Below are positions 17,539 to 26,638 of a stretch of DNA of 64,000 nucleotides, one piece after another; the stretch's first letter is position 1, and the number at the start of each line of letters is the position of its first letter. The DNA is from Thermonema rossianum DSM 10300. GTDB taxonomy: Bacteria > Bacteroidota > Bacteroidia > Cytophagales > Thermonemataceae. The position numbers were made by a program, and so were the translations under genes. Under the pieces are notes generated by a model. It worked only from the letters and a program-made list of their open reading frames with translations. It made no database searches and had not been told where the DNA came from. Location: positions 186,001-250,000 of the forward strand of contig NZ_AUGC01000001.1 in NCBI RefSeq assembly GCF_000426825.1. The letters run 5' to 3'.

Positions 17539-18426
17539 TTATTGGTTGTTTAATTGTAAAAGGTAGAGCCATGCTTTTTCTACTTCGTTGTTTCGCAGGT
17601 GCTGCTTGGCAAGGTCGTATATTGTTTCTTCGTCAGGCTTGCCGGCCAGTTGTTTGCGGTATTCTTCGCTTTGAGCAAAAGCTTTGACCTGTTCAGCAGG
17701 CGGCAAGGCTTCGTGCCGTGCCAGCTTGGCCAATTCGTTGGCAGTTAAGCGATCGGTTTCCAATAAAAAAGCCGGAAGTCCGTCGAATCCTATATTTTGT
17801 GTGCCACTGGGGTTGGGTACTTCAAACAGGGCATCGCCCGAAGCGCGCACATACCATAAGCCGCCCAAGCGCCCCACCAAATCAATTTTGTGCTGGTCTA
17901 TTTTTCCGCCCTCATCCAAAATGTCTTCTTTGATGTGTACCATGACTACCTCACAAATGATAAGGTTGCCGGCGCCCCCTTCTTCGCCGGTAGTGATAAT
18001 CTGTTTCACCTTGCACTCAAAAGCTACAGGCGACTCCCCTACACGGGGAGGCTTCACCTTCAGGGAAGGTACTTGTGTGAATCCGGCTTTAATAAATTCG
18101 TTGACGCCCTTGGGATACTCGGTGCTTGCCAGGGAGATTTGTTCTACCATGGCATAATTGACTACGTTGATTACCACTTCGCCCACTTCTTGAACATTTT
18201 CAAGTGTGTGTTTGGTGGTATTGTCACGCACCCGGCGTGCGGGCGAAAATATCAGGGTAGGCGGGTTGGAACCAAAAACATTGAAAAAGCTAAAAGGGCT
18301 TAGGTTTACATTGCCCCGGCTGTCGATGGTGCTGGCAAAGGCAATAGGACGCGGCGCCACTGCTCCCAGCAAATAGCCGTGCAGCTCCCGTGTGCTGATG
18401 TCTTTCGGGTCTATGGTTTTATACAT
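17539..18426 (-). CDS. Flavin reductase family protein (FMN-binding split barrel)
   Basis: About 295 residues. The N-terminal FMN-binding domain reads LLGAVAPRPIAFASTID, NLSPFSFFNVFGSNPPTLIFSP and NTLENVQEVGE-like segments, as in the flavin reductase/DIM6 family. The C-terminal ~90 residues are a helical extension of unknown role. The start at 18426 (MYKTIDPKD) fits the family better than 18435. It is probably co-transcribed with the downstream enoyl-CoA hydratase-like gene and could act in oxidative degradation of an acyl or aromatic compound (inferred). Confidence 0.87.
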   Translation of the reverse strand: MYKTIDPKDISTRELHGYLLGAVAPRPIAFASTIDSRGNVNLSPFSFFNVFGSNPPTLIFSPARRVRDNTTKHTLENVQEVGEVVINVVNYAMVEQISLASTEYPKGVNEFIKAGFTQVPSLKVKPPRVGESPVAFECKVKQIITTGEEGGAGNLIICEVVMVHIKEDILDEGGKIDQHKIDLVGRLGGLWYVRASGDALFEVPNPSGTQNIGFDGLPAFLLETDRLTANELAKLARHEALPPAEQVKAFAQSEEYRKQLAGKPDEETIYDLAKQHLRNNEVEKAWLYLLQLNNQ

Positions 18427-18438
18427 AGAAAACAAAGG

Positions 18439-18468
18439 TTTGTTTGATAAAATACTTATTTATCTTTG
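18439..18468 (+). promoter_or_regulatory. Bacteroidota-type promoter (TTTG / TATCTTTG)
   Basis: TTTG at 18439-18442 and TATCTTTG at 18461-18468 are separated by 18 bp, close to the known -33/-7 arrangement. The ATG at 18495 lies 26 bp downstream. Confidence 0.65.
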
Positions 18469-18494
18469 TCAAAGATAAAAGAAATCACAGAACT

Positions 18495-18854
18495 ATGGGA
18501 TTTGCACCAATCATCATCTGGTCGATAGCTTTGGTGTTTTTCGTAGCTATGGTTGGGTATTATAGCTTGAAAAGAGCACAGGGCGAATATCAGCAGGCGA
18601 TGGATGCCTGGAAGCAGCTGAAGGCAAAAAGCCGGCATCAGACCTTGGTAAAAGTGCTCGATGCGACACATTCCATTGAGCAAATGCAAGAGTCGGTAAA
18701 GCGCTTTTTTGATGAATCCGGCACAAGCGCTTTGGATGAAGAAATCAAGGCTTTGATTCTTGCCCGTAAGCAACTGCTTATAGCCGAGCGACGCTATCAT
18801 TACTACCGGACCCACCACCCGTCAAAAGCCATTGCCAAGCTGTTAGGCGTGTAA
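18495..18854 (+). CDS. Small membrane-anchored hypothetical protein
   Basis: A 119-residue protein with one N-terminal membrane segment (FAPIIIWSIALVFFVAMVGYY) followed by a charged helical cytoplasmic domain. ATG 18495 is preferred to the TTG at 18444, which lies upstream of the promoter's -7 box. No family recognised. The 3' end overlaps convergent miaA by 12 bp. Confidence 0.72.
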   Translation: MGFAPIIIWSIALVFFVAMVGYYSLKRAQGEYQQAMDAWKQLKAKSRHQTLVKVLDATHSIEQMQESVKRFFDESGTSALDEEIKALILARKQLLIAERRYHYYRTHHPSKAIAKLLGV

Positions 18855-19760
18855 ACGGCCAACTATGTGCTCAATGATTTGTGCGTGGGAGCGCCCTTCC
18901 ATGTCTATCCATTCGAACGCCGGATGCTGATGGCGGAACCACGTAAGCTGTCGTTTGGCATAGCGCCGGGTATTCCGCTTGATAAGCTCCACGGCAGTAG
19001 TGCGATCGTATTTTCCTTCCATGGCTTCAAATAACTCTTGGTAGCCCACGGTTTGCAAGGCAGTCAAATGGCGAAAAGGAAACAAAGCCTGTGCTTCTTC
19101 CCACAGCCCTTCTTGCATCATCATATCTACCCTTTGGTTGATGCGCTTGTAAAGGATGGGGCGGGGACGATGAAGCACAAAACCCACTATGCGGAAAGGA
19201 CGCTTTGCAGCTGCCCGGCGTTTGAAGTAGGCGTAGGGGCGACCGGATGCCCGGCATACTTCCAGTGCACGTAATACACGCCTTGGGTTCTGCAGGTCTA
19301 TCTCTGCGTAGCTTTCGGGGTCAAGAGCCAACAGCTCTTTCTGCAATGATTCTAAACCTTTTTGTTCAAGCTCTTGTTGCAATTGTTGCCGTATGCTCGG
19401 GGGAATTTCAGGGAAGTTGTCCAGTCCACTGCATACGGCTTTGATATACAAGCCGGAGCCGCCGGTAAGCAGCAGTGTGTCATAACGCTCGAATAAAGAA
19501 GACAGCAGCCGAAGTGCTTCGGCTTCGTACTTGCCGGCGCTGTAGTTGTCGTGGATGGAGTGCGAAGCTATGAAATGATGCACAACGCCGCCCATTTCCT
19601 CTTGTGTAGGGCGGGCAGTGCCTATGCGCATCTCGCGGTAGATTTGCCGGGCATCTGCCGATACAATTTCTGTTTGCAGCGCTTGGGCCAACTCCACGCA
19701 CAGCGCCGTTTTTCCTACCGCCGTAGGACCGGTAACTACCACCAAAGTTTTAGACTTCAA
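18843..19760 (-). CDS. miaA: tRNA dimethylallyltransferase
   Basis: Transfers a dimethylallyl group to A37 of tRNAs that read UNN codons. The 305 residues carry the P-loop GPTAVGKTAL (residues 10-19), the substrate motif SADARQIYREMRIGTARP, GGSGLYIKAV, and the tRNA-binding RRYAKRQLTWFRHQ near the C-terminus. Its start is divergent from the methionine sulfoxide reductase gene 46 bp away. Confidence 0.96.
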   Translation of the reverse strand: MKSKTLVVVTGPTAVGKTALCVELAQALQTEIVSADARQIYREMRIGTARPTQEEMGGVVHHFIASHSIHDNYSAGKYEAEALRLLSSLFERYDTLLLTGGSGLYIKAVCSGLDNFPEIPPSIRQQLQQELEQKGLESLQKELLALDPESYAEIDLQNPRRVLRALEVCRASGRPYAYFKRRAAAKRPFRIVGFVLHRPRPILYKRINQRVDMMMQEGLWEEAQALFPFRHLTALQTVGYQELFEAMEGKYDRTTAVELIKRNTRRYAKRQLTWFRHQHPAFEWIDMEGRSHAQIIEHIVGRLHA

Positions 19761-19806
19761 GGAAAATTTGTTTTAATTTATCAAGCAAAAATAAACAATT
19801 ACAGCT

Positions 19807-20304
19807 ATGGCAGAACAATTGACCATTCCTTCAACCGGCACAAAAAAAGACATTTATGCTGCAGTGGTGCCACAAATTGAAGCCTTGATTGCTTCGGAAT
19901 CTGACTTGGTTGCCAACTTGGCAAATATTGCAGCTGTTTTGAAGCAAGCGTTTGATTTCTTTTGGGTGGGCTTTTACCTGGTAAAAGACGGACAGTTGGT
20001 GTTAGGACCTTTCCAAGGTCCCTTGGCATGCACCCGCATTCCCTTCGACAAAGGCGTGTGCGGTGCCTGCTATCGCGAAAAACAAACACTCATAGTGCCC
20101 GACGTAGAAGCCTTCCCCGGCCACATTGCCTGCAGCTCGGAATCCCGTTCGGAAATAGTGGTGCCGGTGCTGCTCAATGGTGAGGTGCGCATGGTGATTG
20201 ATGTGGACAGCAAGGCCCTCAATGACTTTGACGAGCAAGACAAAGAGGGACTCGAGCAAGTGGCGGCAGCCATTAGTCGTTGGCTGGCAAAATACGGTGA
20301 CTAA
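19807..20304 (+). CDS. msrC: Free methionine-(R)-sulfoxide reductase (GAF domain)
   Basis: Reduces free L-methionine-R-sulfoxide, an oxidative stress repair function. The 165-residue GAF protein has cysteines C75, C85 and C109, with the same 10 and 24 residue spacing as E. coli C84, C94 and C118. Other matches are FFWVGFYLV, GPFQGPLACTRIPFDKGVCG and IACSSESRSEIVVPV. Cytoplasmic. It is followed by a porin gene 40 bp downstream. Confidence 0.93.
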   Translation: MAEQLTIPSTGTKKDIYAAVVPQIEALIASESDLVANLANIAAVLKQAFDFFWVGFYLVKDGQLVLGPFQGPLACTRIPFDKGVCGACYREKQTLIVPDVEAFPGHIACSSESRSEIVVPVLLNGEVRMVIDVDSKALNDFDEQDKEGLEQVAAAISRWLAKYGD

Positions 20305-20344
20305 TGCCGTCTAATAAAGCAGACACGACAAAACTTATCGTACC

Positions 20345-21412
20345 ATGAGTAAAAGCAATTTATTTTATCTGTTCTGTTTGTTTTTTCTTAGCGGCTATAT
20401 AACTGCCATTGCCCAAAACGACAGCTTGCCCATTCCTAAGGTCCGGTGGGAGGTTTACGGCGACACCTATTTCGCCTATGATGCCAATGACCCGCCACAA
20501 CAAAGCGTAGTGCACACATTGACGCATCCGGCTTATCACAACCAACTCTCCGTAAGTCTTGCCTACCTTAAGGCAAGCATAGCAGAAGAAAGCTGGCGTG
20601 CCACACTCGCCTTGGCTACCGGCACCTATATGGCTACCAATTACGCTTCTGAGCCCGATTGGGCACGCTATGTGCTGGAGGCCAATGCCGGCGTGCGTTT
20701 AGCCGGGCGTTGGTGGTTCGATGCCGGCGTTTTCTCTTCTTTTTTGGGCTTTGAGTCGCCTGTGTCCGCAGACAATGCCGTGTATAGCCGTTCCTTTATT
20801 GCCGAAGCCACCCCTTATTATGAGGCAGGGGTGCGCCTGACCTTCCTGCCTGCCGAACGCTGGCAAATCATTGCTTCTTTCCTGAATGGATGGCAGCGCA
20901 TTGCCGATAACAACCGGGACAAGGCACTGAGTGCTCAAATACAATATTATCCTGCACAAGGGCTTACGCTGAGCTATGCTACTTTTTATGGTAACGAAGG
21001 CGTGAACGCTACTTCTCTTTGGTGGGTGCACAACCCCTTTGTGTACTATGAAAAGGACAGCTGGAGCCTGCTCGTAGAAGGGCTATTGGCGACCGCCCGC
21101 AGCAGTCAACAAAAAAACGAGGCATGGGCTGTAAATATCACGGGAAATTATTACCTTACAGAAAAGTGGAGTATCAATGCCCGTATCGAGCATTTTCAGG
21201 ATGAAAATGAGATTTTTTATACTACGGCCACGCCCAACGGTTTTGTGAATACTTCATGGACTTTGGGAGCAGCCTATAGTCCCGTGAAACAGGTCAAGTG
21301 CCGTTTGGAGTGCCGTCCGTTTTATTCAAAAGATGAAATTTACTTGAAATCGAATACTACCACTTCTAACCAAAGCGTTTTAATATCAAGTGGAATTTCG
21401 TGGCGGTTTTGA
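20345..21412 (+). CDS. Outer membrane beta-barrel protein, OmpL-like porin-2 family
   Basis: A 355-residue protein with a cleavable signal peptide (SNLFYLFCLFFLSGYITAIAQ). Alternating aromatic/polar beta-strands run through the sequence, which ends in ISSGISWRF with a terminal Phe typical of outer membrane barrels. The start of the mature protein, VRWEVYGDTYFAYD, matches the BBP2/OmpL-like porin family. Substrate unknown. The 3' end overlaps the next gene by 13 bp, so they are probably an operon. Confidence 0.85.
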   Translation: MSKSNLFYLFCLFFLSGYITAIAQNDSLPIPKVRWEVYGDTYFAYDANDPPQQSVVHTLTHPAYHNQLSVSLAYLKASIAEESWRATLALATGTYMATNYASEPDWARYVLEANAGVRLAGRWWFDAGVFSSFLGFESPVSADNAVYSRSFIAEATPYYEAGVRLTFLPAERWQIIASFLNGWQRIADNNRDKALSAQIQYYPAQGLTLSYATFYGNEGVNATSLWWVHNPFVYYEKDSWSLLVEGLLATARSSQQKNEAWAVNITGNYYLTEKWSINARIEHFQDENEIFYTTATPNGFVNTSWTLGAAYSPVKQVKCRLECRPFYSKDEIYLKSNTTTSNQSVLISSGISWRF

Positions 21413-23100
21413 AGAATAAAAAGTGGCTGACAGTTGGACTATTGGGCGGAACCTCTTTACTCGCCCTTTTCTATGTGTTGCATCTGCCCATGCAGGCGCA
21501 TGAAGCCGGCACTAAGCGCTTGGTTATTTTTACCCTATGTAGCGAGCAGCTTTCAGATGAGGCGCTTCCCGAAGGGGACTATTACCGTTTGTATGAGCCC
21601 TTGCAGCCGGAAGAGGCTTCGCAAGGCGAAAAGCTGCTGAAAACACCCGGGCAATTGCGCCGGCTGGCACAGCATTACGAAGAACTCTATGTCTTGGGAG
21701 CCGGCTTGCCACCTGCTTTCTTGGCAGTGCTCGACAGCTTGCCCGTAAAAGTGCAATGGTTGCCGGCGCTTTGCGAGGGCGTACAGGCTGTGGAAGTGAC
21801 GCCCAAGTACATGCTCGATAGCCTGCAGGTGTCTGTTACCTGGACAGGCAAGCCCGAGTTGAGTATTTTATTGCCCAATGGTAGCCAAACATCTATAAAA
21901 ACCGCTGCTACTGCACAGCCCTTCAAAGAGCGCTTTTCCGTGGCTTTTTCGCCTTTGGCCTGGATGCCCATAGGCATTGTATATGAAAGTGATACGCTGT
22001 GGTGCAATCAACCGCAGTTGACACGGGGCAATGTTCGTACGCTGATTATTGAAGGTGCGCCACGGGCAGAAAGCAAGTTTCTGAAGTCATGGATAAAAAA
22101 GCAAGGCGGTGAGTATGCCTTGCGTTCCCATATGAGTGAGGGAGTTTATGCCGAAGAGTGGCATGCGAGTGAACCAATGTCTTTACAAAAAATTACGCCC
22201 GGGGTGCTGGCGCATTTTGACTGGCTTCTTATAGATGAAGCCGGTTGGCAGAGCCTGAGCAGTCAAGAGCAAGCTTGGGTGCTGTCAGAAGTGAAAAATA
22301 AGGGTTTGGGGGTGCTGTGGATATTTAGTGAAGGCAATACACGTTACCCGTCTTACCGGATGTTGCCTGCGCGTGTAAAGGAAGTGCGCGGTACGGTTCG
22401 CCTGGAAAACCACACTTTAGGGGAGTTGCCTCTTGGTGGGTGGCGCATTCGCACTGCGCGAGGGGTGCTCGTGCTTGCTGCCGATGAAAAAGGACAGGCA
22501 TTGACCGTTTGCGAAAACTATGGGCGTGGTAAGCTGGCTATGACCACCATCGACAACACCTACAGTTGGTTTTTGGGTGGAAATATAGAGTCTTACCAAC
22601 GCTATTGGTTGTTTGTAGCCGGTGCGCTGGCACGTCCTTATGCCCCCGAGGCTTTGTGGAAGCTCCCGGCAGTAGCCTTCGCCCGCCACCGGCTCGATTT
22701 CCGCCTTTACAGCAAGCAATCTGTGCGGGACGCTTATGTTTTGGAAGAAAATACCCGGCGCTACCCCTTGAACCTTACCCAGCAACTATCTGATACAACG
22801 GTTTGGCAGGGCGCGTGGTATCCGCCTCACGAAGGATTCTATCAATGGGTAGCCATTGCAGACAAAACCACGAAGGTAGCTCAAAGAGGTATGTGGATAA
22901 GTCGAATGCCCGCCTCTTGGATGGCTGCCGGGCGTTATGCTTATATGGAGCAGTGGTATCAACGGCAAGCCGGCCATCCGGCAAAAACAAAAGGAGCAGT
23001 AAAGAAAGCAGAAAATAAAAAAATGCCCGCTTGGGTGTGGGCATTCATTGCTTTGGGAGCTATGTCTGCTTTTTGGTTATGGGAGCGGCTTAGGACATGA
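21400..23100 (+). CDS. Double-membrane-anchored protein with GATase1-like region
   Basis: A 566-residue protein starting at GTG 21400 inside the porin gene (TTG 21409 is an alternative). It has a TM helix near residues 10-27, a large soluble region and a C-terminal TM helix (VWAFIALGAMSAFWLWERL). The segment VCENYGRGKLAMTTIDNTYSWF followed by YQRYWLFVAGAL resembles the GATase1-like region of BatA/vWA-type membrane proteins, but I see no catalytic Cys-His pair. The outer membrane porin partner suggests an envelope function. No firm family assignment. Confidence 0.75.
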   Translation: MAVLKNKKWLTVGLLGGTSLLALFYVLHLPMQAHEAGTKRLVIFTLCSEQLSDEALPEGDYYRLYEPLQPEEASQGEKLLKTPGQLRRLAQHYEELYVLGAGLPPAFLAVLDSLPVKVQWLPALCEGVQAVEVTPKYMLDSLQVSVTWTGKPELSILLPNGSQTSIKTAATAQPFKERFSVAFSPLAWMPIGIVYESDTLWCNQPQLTRGNVRTLIIEGAPRAESKFLKSWIKKQGGEYALRSHMSEGVYAEEWHASEPMSLQKITPGVLAHFDWLLIDEAGWQSLSSQEQAWVLSEVKNKGLGVLWIFSEGNTRYPSYRMLPARVKEVRGTVRLENHTLGELPLGGWRIRTARGVLVLAADEKGQALTVCENYGRGKLAMTTIDNTYSWFLGGNIESYQRYWLFVAGALARPYAPEALWKLPAVAFARHRLDFRLYSKQSVRDAYVLEENTRRYPLNLTQQLSDTTVWQGAWYPPHEGFYQWVAIADKTTKVAQRGMWISRMPASWMAAGRYAYMEQWYQRQAGHPAKTKGAVKKAENKKMPAWVWAFIALGAMSAFWLWERLRT

Positions 23101-23104
23101 GAAA

Positions 23105-23338
23105 CTAAGCCGGTGATTTCGTACGTTGCTTGACGGGCGTCGAGTACCACCGATCTACCAGCAAATCCTCTGTTCTTCCACCCGGCGGCAGGTCTATGAT
23201 AGGAAACCCCCCATTGCCGGGCAACCCTCCATCATCATCGCCATCAGAGGGGAAGTTGGGCTTGCCGATAGAGCGCACCATCACCCACGCTATCACAGAG
23301 AAGCAACACACGCACACAAGGAAATAAAGGGCAGCCAT
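23105..23338 (-). CDS. Small membrane protein with acidic Gly/Pro-rich tail
   Basis: A 77-residue ORF with an N-terminal membrane segment (AALYFLVCVCCFSVIAWVMV), then an acidic Asp/Gly/Pro stretch (DGDDDGGLPGNGGFPIIDLP) and a basic C-terminus. This layout is common in small Cytophagales proteins. It ends 4 bp from the convergent upstream gene. No family name; moderately likely to be real. Confidence 0.5.
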   Translation of the reverse strand: MAALYFLVCVCCFSVIAWVMVRSIGKPNFPSDGDDDGGLPGNGGFPIIDLPPGGRTEDLLVDRWYSTPVKQRTKSPA

Positions 23339-23412
23339 GTCATTAGCATCTAAATGTTACCTATGATAAAGGTACAAAATAAATTGTAAATAGTCAATAG
23401 CTGCGACAGAAT

Positions 23413-24273
23413 TTATTTTTGACTGTTTGCTTCTGCTTCGAAGAATATTAAACGCTTGATCTTGTATTGCTTATCCAGAAACTTGCGGACTTTTTTCTGT
23501 AGCTTTTTTCGTTCGTCTTCTTCTTGCATATGGGCAAGCTTGCGAAGCAAGAGGTACTCAGGGCTTAGTACAATGCTTGCTTCTTCTTTTTCTATTTCGG
23601 TCAGTGTCTGATTCATAACCGTAAGGTCATGCCAATGCCCCAGTTGGCGTGCCAGCCTTTTTAAGTAAGAATAAAATTCCGGAAGAGGCTCACAAGTAGT
23701 CTCTACAATGTACATGCTTTCTTTGAGGTACTTACGCACTTTGTGCATGCTCTCCTCATCGTTATTCTTGAGCTTTTTGTAAGTCTTCTGTTTCAGTTGC
23801 TTGAGATGCATGCGCAGCAAGCGGGCAGTTTGTGCGTCGTCGCTGTAATAAAGCAGCAGCTTGACACGCTTTTTGGTCTCTGTCAGTGGCTTCAGGTCAA
23901 ATTCATGCAGGCTGTCTTGTAGTTGGATGCGCGCTTTTTCCCGCTTCTTCTTCAGGTAATGATGATAAAACTCGAACCGGCTTTTCAGGTAATAAAACGA
24001 CTTGATAAGCTCTTCTTGCACTTGTGTATCTCTGATAATACCTAAGACAGGGTACACCGGCCGGAAGAGCCCCTTTATTGATTGCTTATCTATCTTGTCG
24101 GGGCGGATAAAATGTGCCAGATGCAACAGGGCACGAAAGCGTTTCATGCCCACACGCACATCGTGAATGGCAGTGGTTTCAAGCTGCAGGGCAGCCTCCC
24201 AATGACTCACAATTTCATGATGGGCTTCATCTAAACAGGTACTTATTTTTGAATAAAAATACCGGCTACTCAT
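23413..24273 (-). CDS. CHAD domain protein
   Basis: A 286-residue all-helical protein of the CHAD family, with paired conserved histidine/arginine helices (TAIHDVRVGMKRFRALL and SMHKVRKYLKESMYIVE) and RQLGHWHDLTVM. CHAD proteins bind polyphosphate and localise to polyphosphate granules in studied bacteria. There is no fused CYTH domain. The start overlaps the upstream PH-like membrane protein gene by 8 bp, and UbiB-like and phasin genes lie upstream on the same strand. Confidence 0.92.
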   Translation of the reverse strand: MSSRYFYSKISTCLDEAHHEIVSHWEAALQLETTAIHDVRVGMKRFRALLHLAHFIRPDKIDKQSIKGLFRPVYPVLGIIRDTQVQEELIKSFYYLKSRFEFYHHYLKKKREKARIQLQDSLHEFDLKPLTETKKRVKLLLYYSDDAQTARLLRMHLKQLKQKTYKKLKNNDEESMHKVRKYLKESMYIVETTCEPLPEFYSYLKRLARQLGHWHDLTVMNQTLTEIEKEEASIVLSPEYLLLRKLAHMQEEDERKKLQKKVRKFLDKQYKIKRLIFFEAEANSQK

Positions 24274-24799
24274 GGCGTATATTGGGGGTTTGTCTTACTT
24301 TTTGTTGAAAAGTAAGCTCATCTAAAAACATAATCAGGCGGGTATAGTCACGTATAGACAGCCATGAAATATTATAAGGCATGCTTTTTAGCAGTTGAAA
24401 ACCACGCTTGCGGTGTATTACCAACAGACGTTGCCAGCCGCCCTTTTGAAAACTGATTTCAAAACCGTTGAACTCTTCAAGGGGAATCGTGTTTTTCGTA
24501 AGCAGGCGCCGGCGCATCAACACCCACATCCACAGCATATTATAGCGAAAGGGTATATCTGTAATGCTTATGTTATTGCCTTCCACATGTAACTGAAAAA
24601 ATGAAGGCTTGATATAAATTTCCAACAAGCGGAACAGAACGGTAGCCAGCAATACGCCGGTGAAAACATGTGGATAAAGAACCGGCGTAAAGAAATAGTG
24701 GACAATTAAGGCAATGCCGGCAGCGTAGCGACTCAATGATACCAAATCGCTGAATAGCAAATAACCGACGTAGCGCTTCCTGTTGTGTACGATAAACAT
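24266..24799 (-). CDS. Membrane protein with PH-like C-terminal domain
   Basis: A 177-residue protein with two N-terminal hydrophobic segments (YAAGIALIVHYFFTPVLYPH and VFTGVLLATVLFRLLEIYI) followed by a soluble domain. In that domain NNISITDIPFRYN and KNTIPLEEFNGFEIS recall bacterial PH-like domains (inferred). It overlaps the downstream CHAD gene by 8 bp, so the pair is probably translationally coupled. Function unknown. Confidence 0.75.
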   Translation of the reverse strand: MFIVHNRKRYVGYLLFSDLVSLSRYAAGIALIVHYFFTPVLYPHVFTGVLLATVLFRLLEIYIKPSFFQLHVEGNNISITDIPFRYNMLWMWVLMRRRLLTKNTIPLEEFNGFEISFQKGGWQRLLVIHRKRGFQLLKSMPYNISWLSIRDYTRLIMFLDELTFQQKVRQTPNIRHE

Positions 24800-24828
24800 A
24801 GCTTTTTCCGAACCACCATCTAAGTTAG

Positions 24829-24836
24829 CAAAAATA
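24829..24836 (-). promoter_or_regulatory. Possible -7 box (TATTTTTG) for the PH-like/CHAD pair
   Basis: A TAnnTTTG match on the minus strand 30 bp upstream of the ATG at 24799, in the 43-bp gap after the UbiB-like stop. It is AT-rich and so could be fortuitous. Confidence 0.35.
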
Positions 24837-24842
24837 TGGCAA

Positions 24843-26528
24843 TCATTCTTTGCGCTTGAGGGTCAGCAGCAACAAAATGGTGGACAAGATGCCGGCAATG
24901 ATCCAGCTGATAAGCGTCACGTAAGAAATGCCCCATAATTGGGGAATGTGTTGTCCGTAATCTGCACGCAGGCTAAGACCGGAGAAGATAAGCAGGGCAG
25001 CAATAAGGATCGTCAATGACAAGCGCCGGATAAGCGATTCCATTTCACTGAGTAGCTCCTCATATCCGGTGACTTGCATATTGAAGTGCAGCTTTCCTTG
25101 GCGCAGCTTGCCTAAAATGGTACGTACATCATCCGGCATTTGAGCAACCAGGTAACCGATTTGCAGGAATGTGTTGGCAAATTCGGCACGCATGTTTTCC
25201 CAAGAAAACTGTTCTGCCAGTAGTTTGGCACCATAGGGCTTGACAGCCTCGAGTGTGTCAAATGCCGGGTATATTTGCAGCCCAATGCCTTCAAGAATAG
25301 CCAGGGCACGCAGTATGAGGAATATATTGCCCGGTATTTGCAAGCTGTGCTTGTAGGCAATGCGTTGCAGACGCTCGGTGAAAAGCGTCATGCCTGCTTC
25401 CCCCGTATCGAGTATGACCAAGTCTTCGATAAGCTCTTCGAGGTCCTGCTCCAGCTCTTTGATATCTTCTATTTCGTGTTCTATTGCCAGTTGCTGCAGA
25501 TTAAGCGCCATGCGTCGGGGGTCGCGCTGTGCCATGCCTATGAATACACCGGCAAAAGCAAAACGTTGAGCACGGCTTAGTTTACCTACCATACCGTAGT
25601 CAAGCAGGATAATATCCCCGTTGGGGCGCACCAATACGTTGCCGGGGTGGGGGTCTGCATGGAAGAAGCCATATTCAAAAATCTGCATGAGGTAAAGCTG
25701 AAGCCCACGTTGTGCCAGTATTTCGGGCGAGAGCCCCCAGGCGCGCAGCTGCTTGGTGTCGGTGATTTTGCAGCCGCTGACAAACTCCATCGTAAGCACC
25801 CGTTTGCTCGACAGCTCGCGGTAGGGCTTGGGAATATAGAGGCGGGGAACATGCTTGTATAGCTTCCGGAACTGCTCTATGTGACGAAGCTCATGTTGGT
25901 AGTCCAACTCACGTAGCAGGCTTTTTTCAAAAGTCTCTACTATCTCGTTGGGGTTCAGTATGCCAAGGTTTTTGAAGTAGTTCTCTGTGAGCTTCACCAG
26001 CTCTTTAATAAGCTGCAGGTCGGTGTGTATTTTGGTTTCTATGTCGGGGCGCTGCACCTTCACCACCACATCTTCACCGCTATGCAGGCGTGCGCGATGC
26101 ACTTGCCCGATGGAAGCCGAGCCCAAAGGGATTTTATCAAAGAAAGCGAACAACTCATCCACAGGGCGCTGTAGTTCCTCTTCTATAATGCGCAGGGCTT
26201 CTTCATAAGGGAAAGGGGGCACACTGCTTTGCAGCTTTTCCAGCTCTTTGATAAGCGGGTCGGGCAGCAAGTCTGGGCGGTTGCTTGCTACTTGTGCCAG
26301 CTTTACAAAAGTGGGGCCCAGCTCTTCTACAACCATGCGTATGCGCTCCCAGGTAGTATAGGAGAACACGGGGCGTTCGCCTCGAAACCAGTCAGACTGC
26401 TGGCGTGCAGGAATCAATTTGCGCAGTGGCGTGGTAGTGACAAATTCCTCAAAGCCGTACTTCAGCAAGATGTTGATTACTTGCCGCAGCCTGTTGATAT
26501 TGCGTATGGTTTGGAAGACGGTTGCCAT
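24843..26528 (-). CDS. ABC1/AarF/UbiB-family atypical kinase
   Basis: A 561-residue protein with the UbiB fold: the KxGQ-like helix GPTFVKLAQVASNRPDLLP, the Ala-rich loop PLGSASIGQVHRA, VVVKVQRP, the catalytic FFHADPHPGNVLVR and metal-binding ILLDYGMVGKL. Two C-terminal TM helices anchor it in the membrane. The third residue of KxGQ is Ala, not Gly. Bacteroidota make menaquinone, so a role in isoprenoid-quinone or lipid homeostasis is likelier than ubiquinone synthesis (inferred). It is transcribed toward the PH-like/CHAD genes. Confidence 0.92.
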   Translation of the reverse strand: MATVFQTIRNINRLRQVINILLKYGFEEFVTTTPLRKLIPARQQSDWFRGERPVFSYTTWERIRMVVEELGPTFVKLAQVASNRPDLLPDPLIKELEKLQSSVPPFPYEEALRIIEEELQRPVDELFAFFDKIPLGSASIGQVHRARLHSGEDVVVKVQRPDIETKIHTDLQLIKELVKLTENYFKNLGILNPNEIVETFEKSLLRELDYQHELRHIEQFRKLYKHVPRLYIPKPYRELSSKRVLTMEFVSGCKITDTKQLRAWGLSPEILAQRGLQLYLMQIFEYGFFHADPHPGNVLVRPNGDIILLDYGMVGKLSRAQRFAFAGVFIGMAQRDPRRMALNLQQLAIEHEIEDIKELEQDLEELIEDLVILDTGEAGMTLFTERLQRIAYKHSLQIPGNIFLILRALAILEGIGLQIYPAFDTLEAVKPYGAKLLAEQFSWENMRAEFANTFLQIGYLVAQMPDDVRTILGKLRQGKLHFNMQVTGYEELLSEMESLIRRLSLTILIAALLIFSGLSLRADYGQHIPQLWGISYVTLISWIIAGILSTILLLLTLKRKE

Positions 26529-26565
26529 GATGTTGTTCAGTGTGGTTTTTAAAAATAAGCATTTT

Positions 26566-26601
26566 TAAAAAAGAAGACCGATTGAATACCTTCAACCGGC
26601 C
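26566..26601 (-). terminator. Terminator after the phasin gene
   Basis: On the minus strand an 11-bp stem (two G-U pairs) with loop GGTA is followed by TTCTTTTTT. It lies between the phasin 3' end at 26639 and the UbiB-like start at 26528. Confidence 0.85.
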
Positions 26602-26638
26602 TTGCTTTCTATATGAAAGTCAAATCTTTACTTTTTGA

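Noticed and set aside
23392-23425. Possible terminator AGTCAA/TTGACT at the end of the CHAD gene
   Set aside because: Only 6 bp with a long loop and no clear T-tract; too weak to call.
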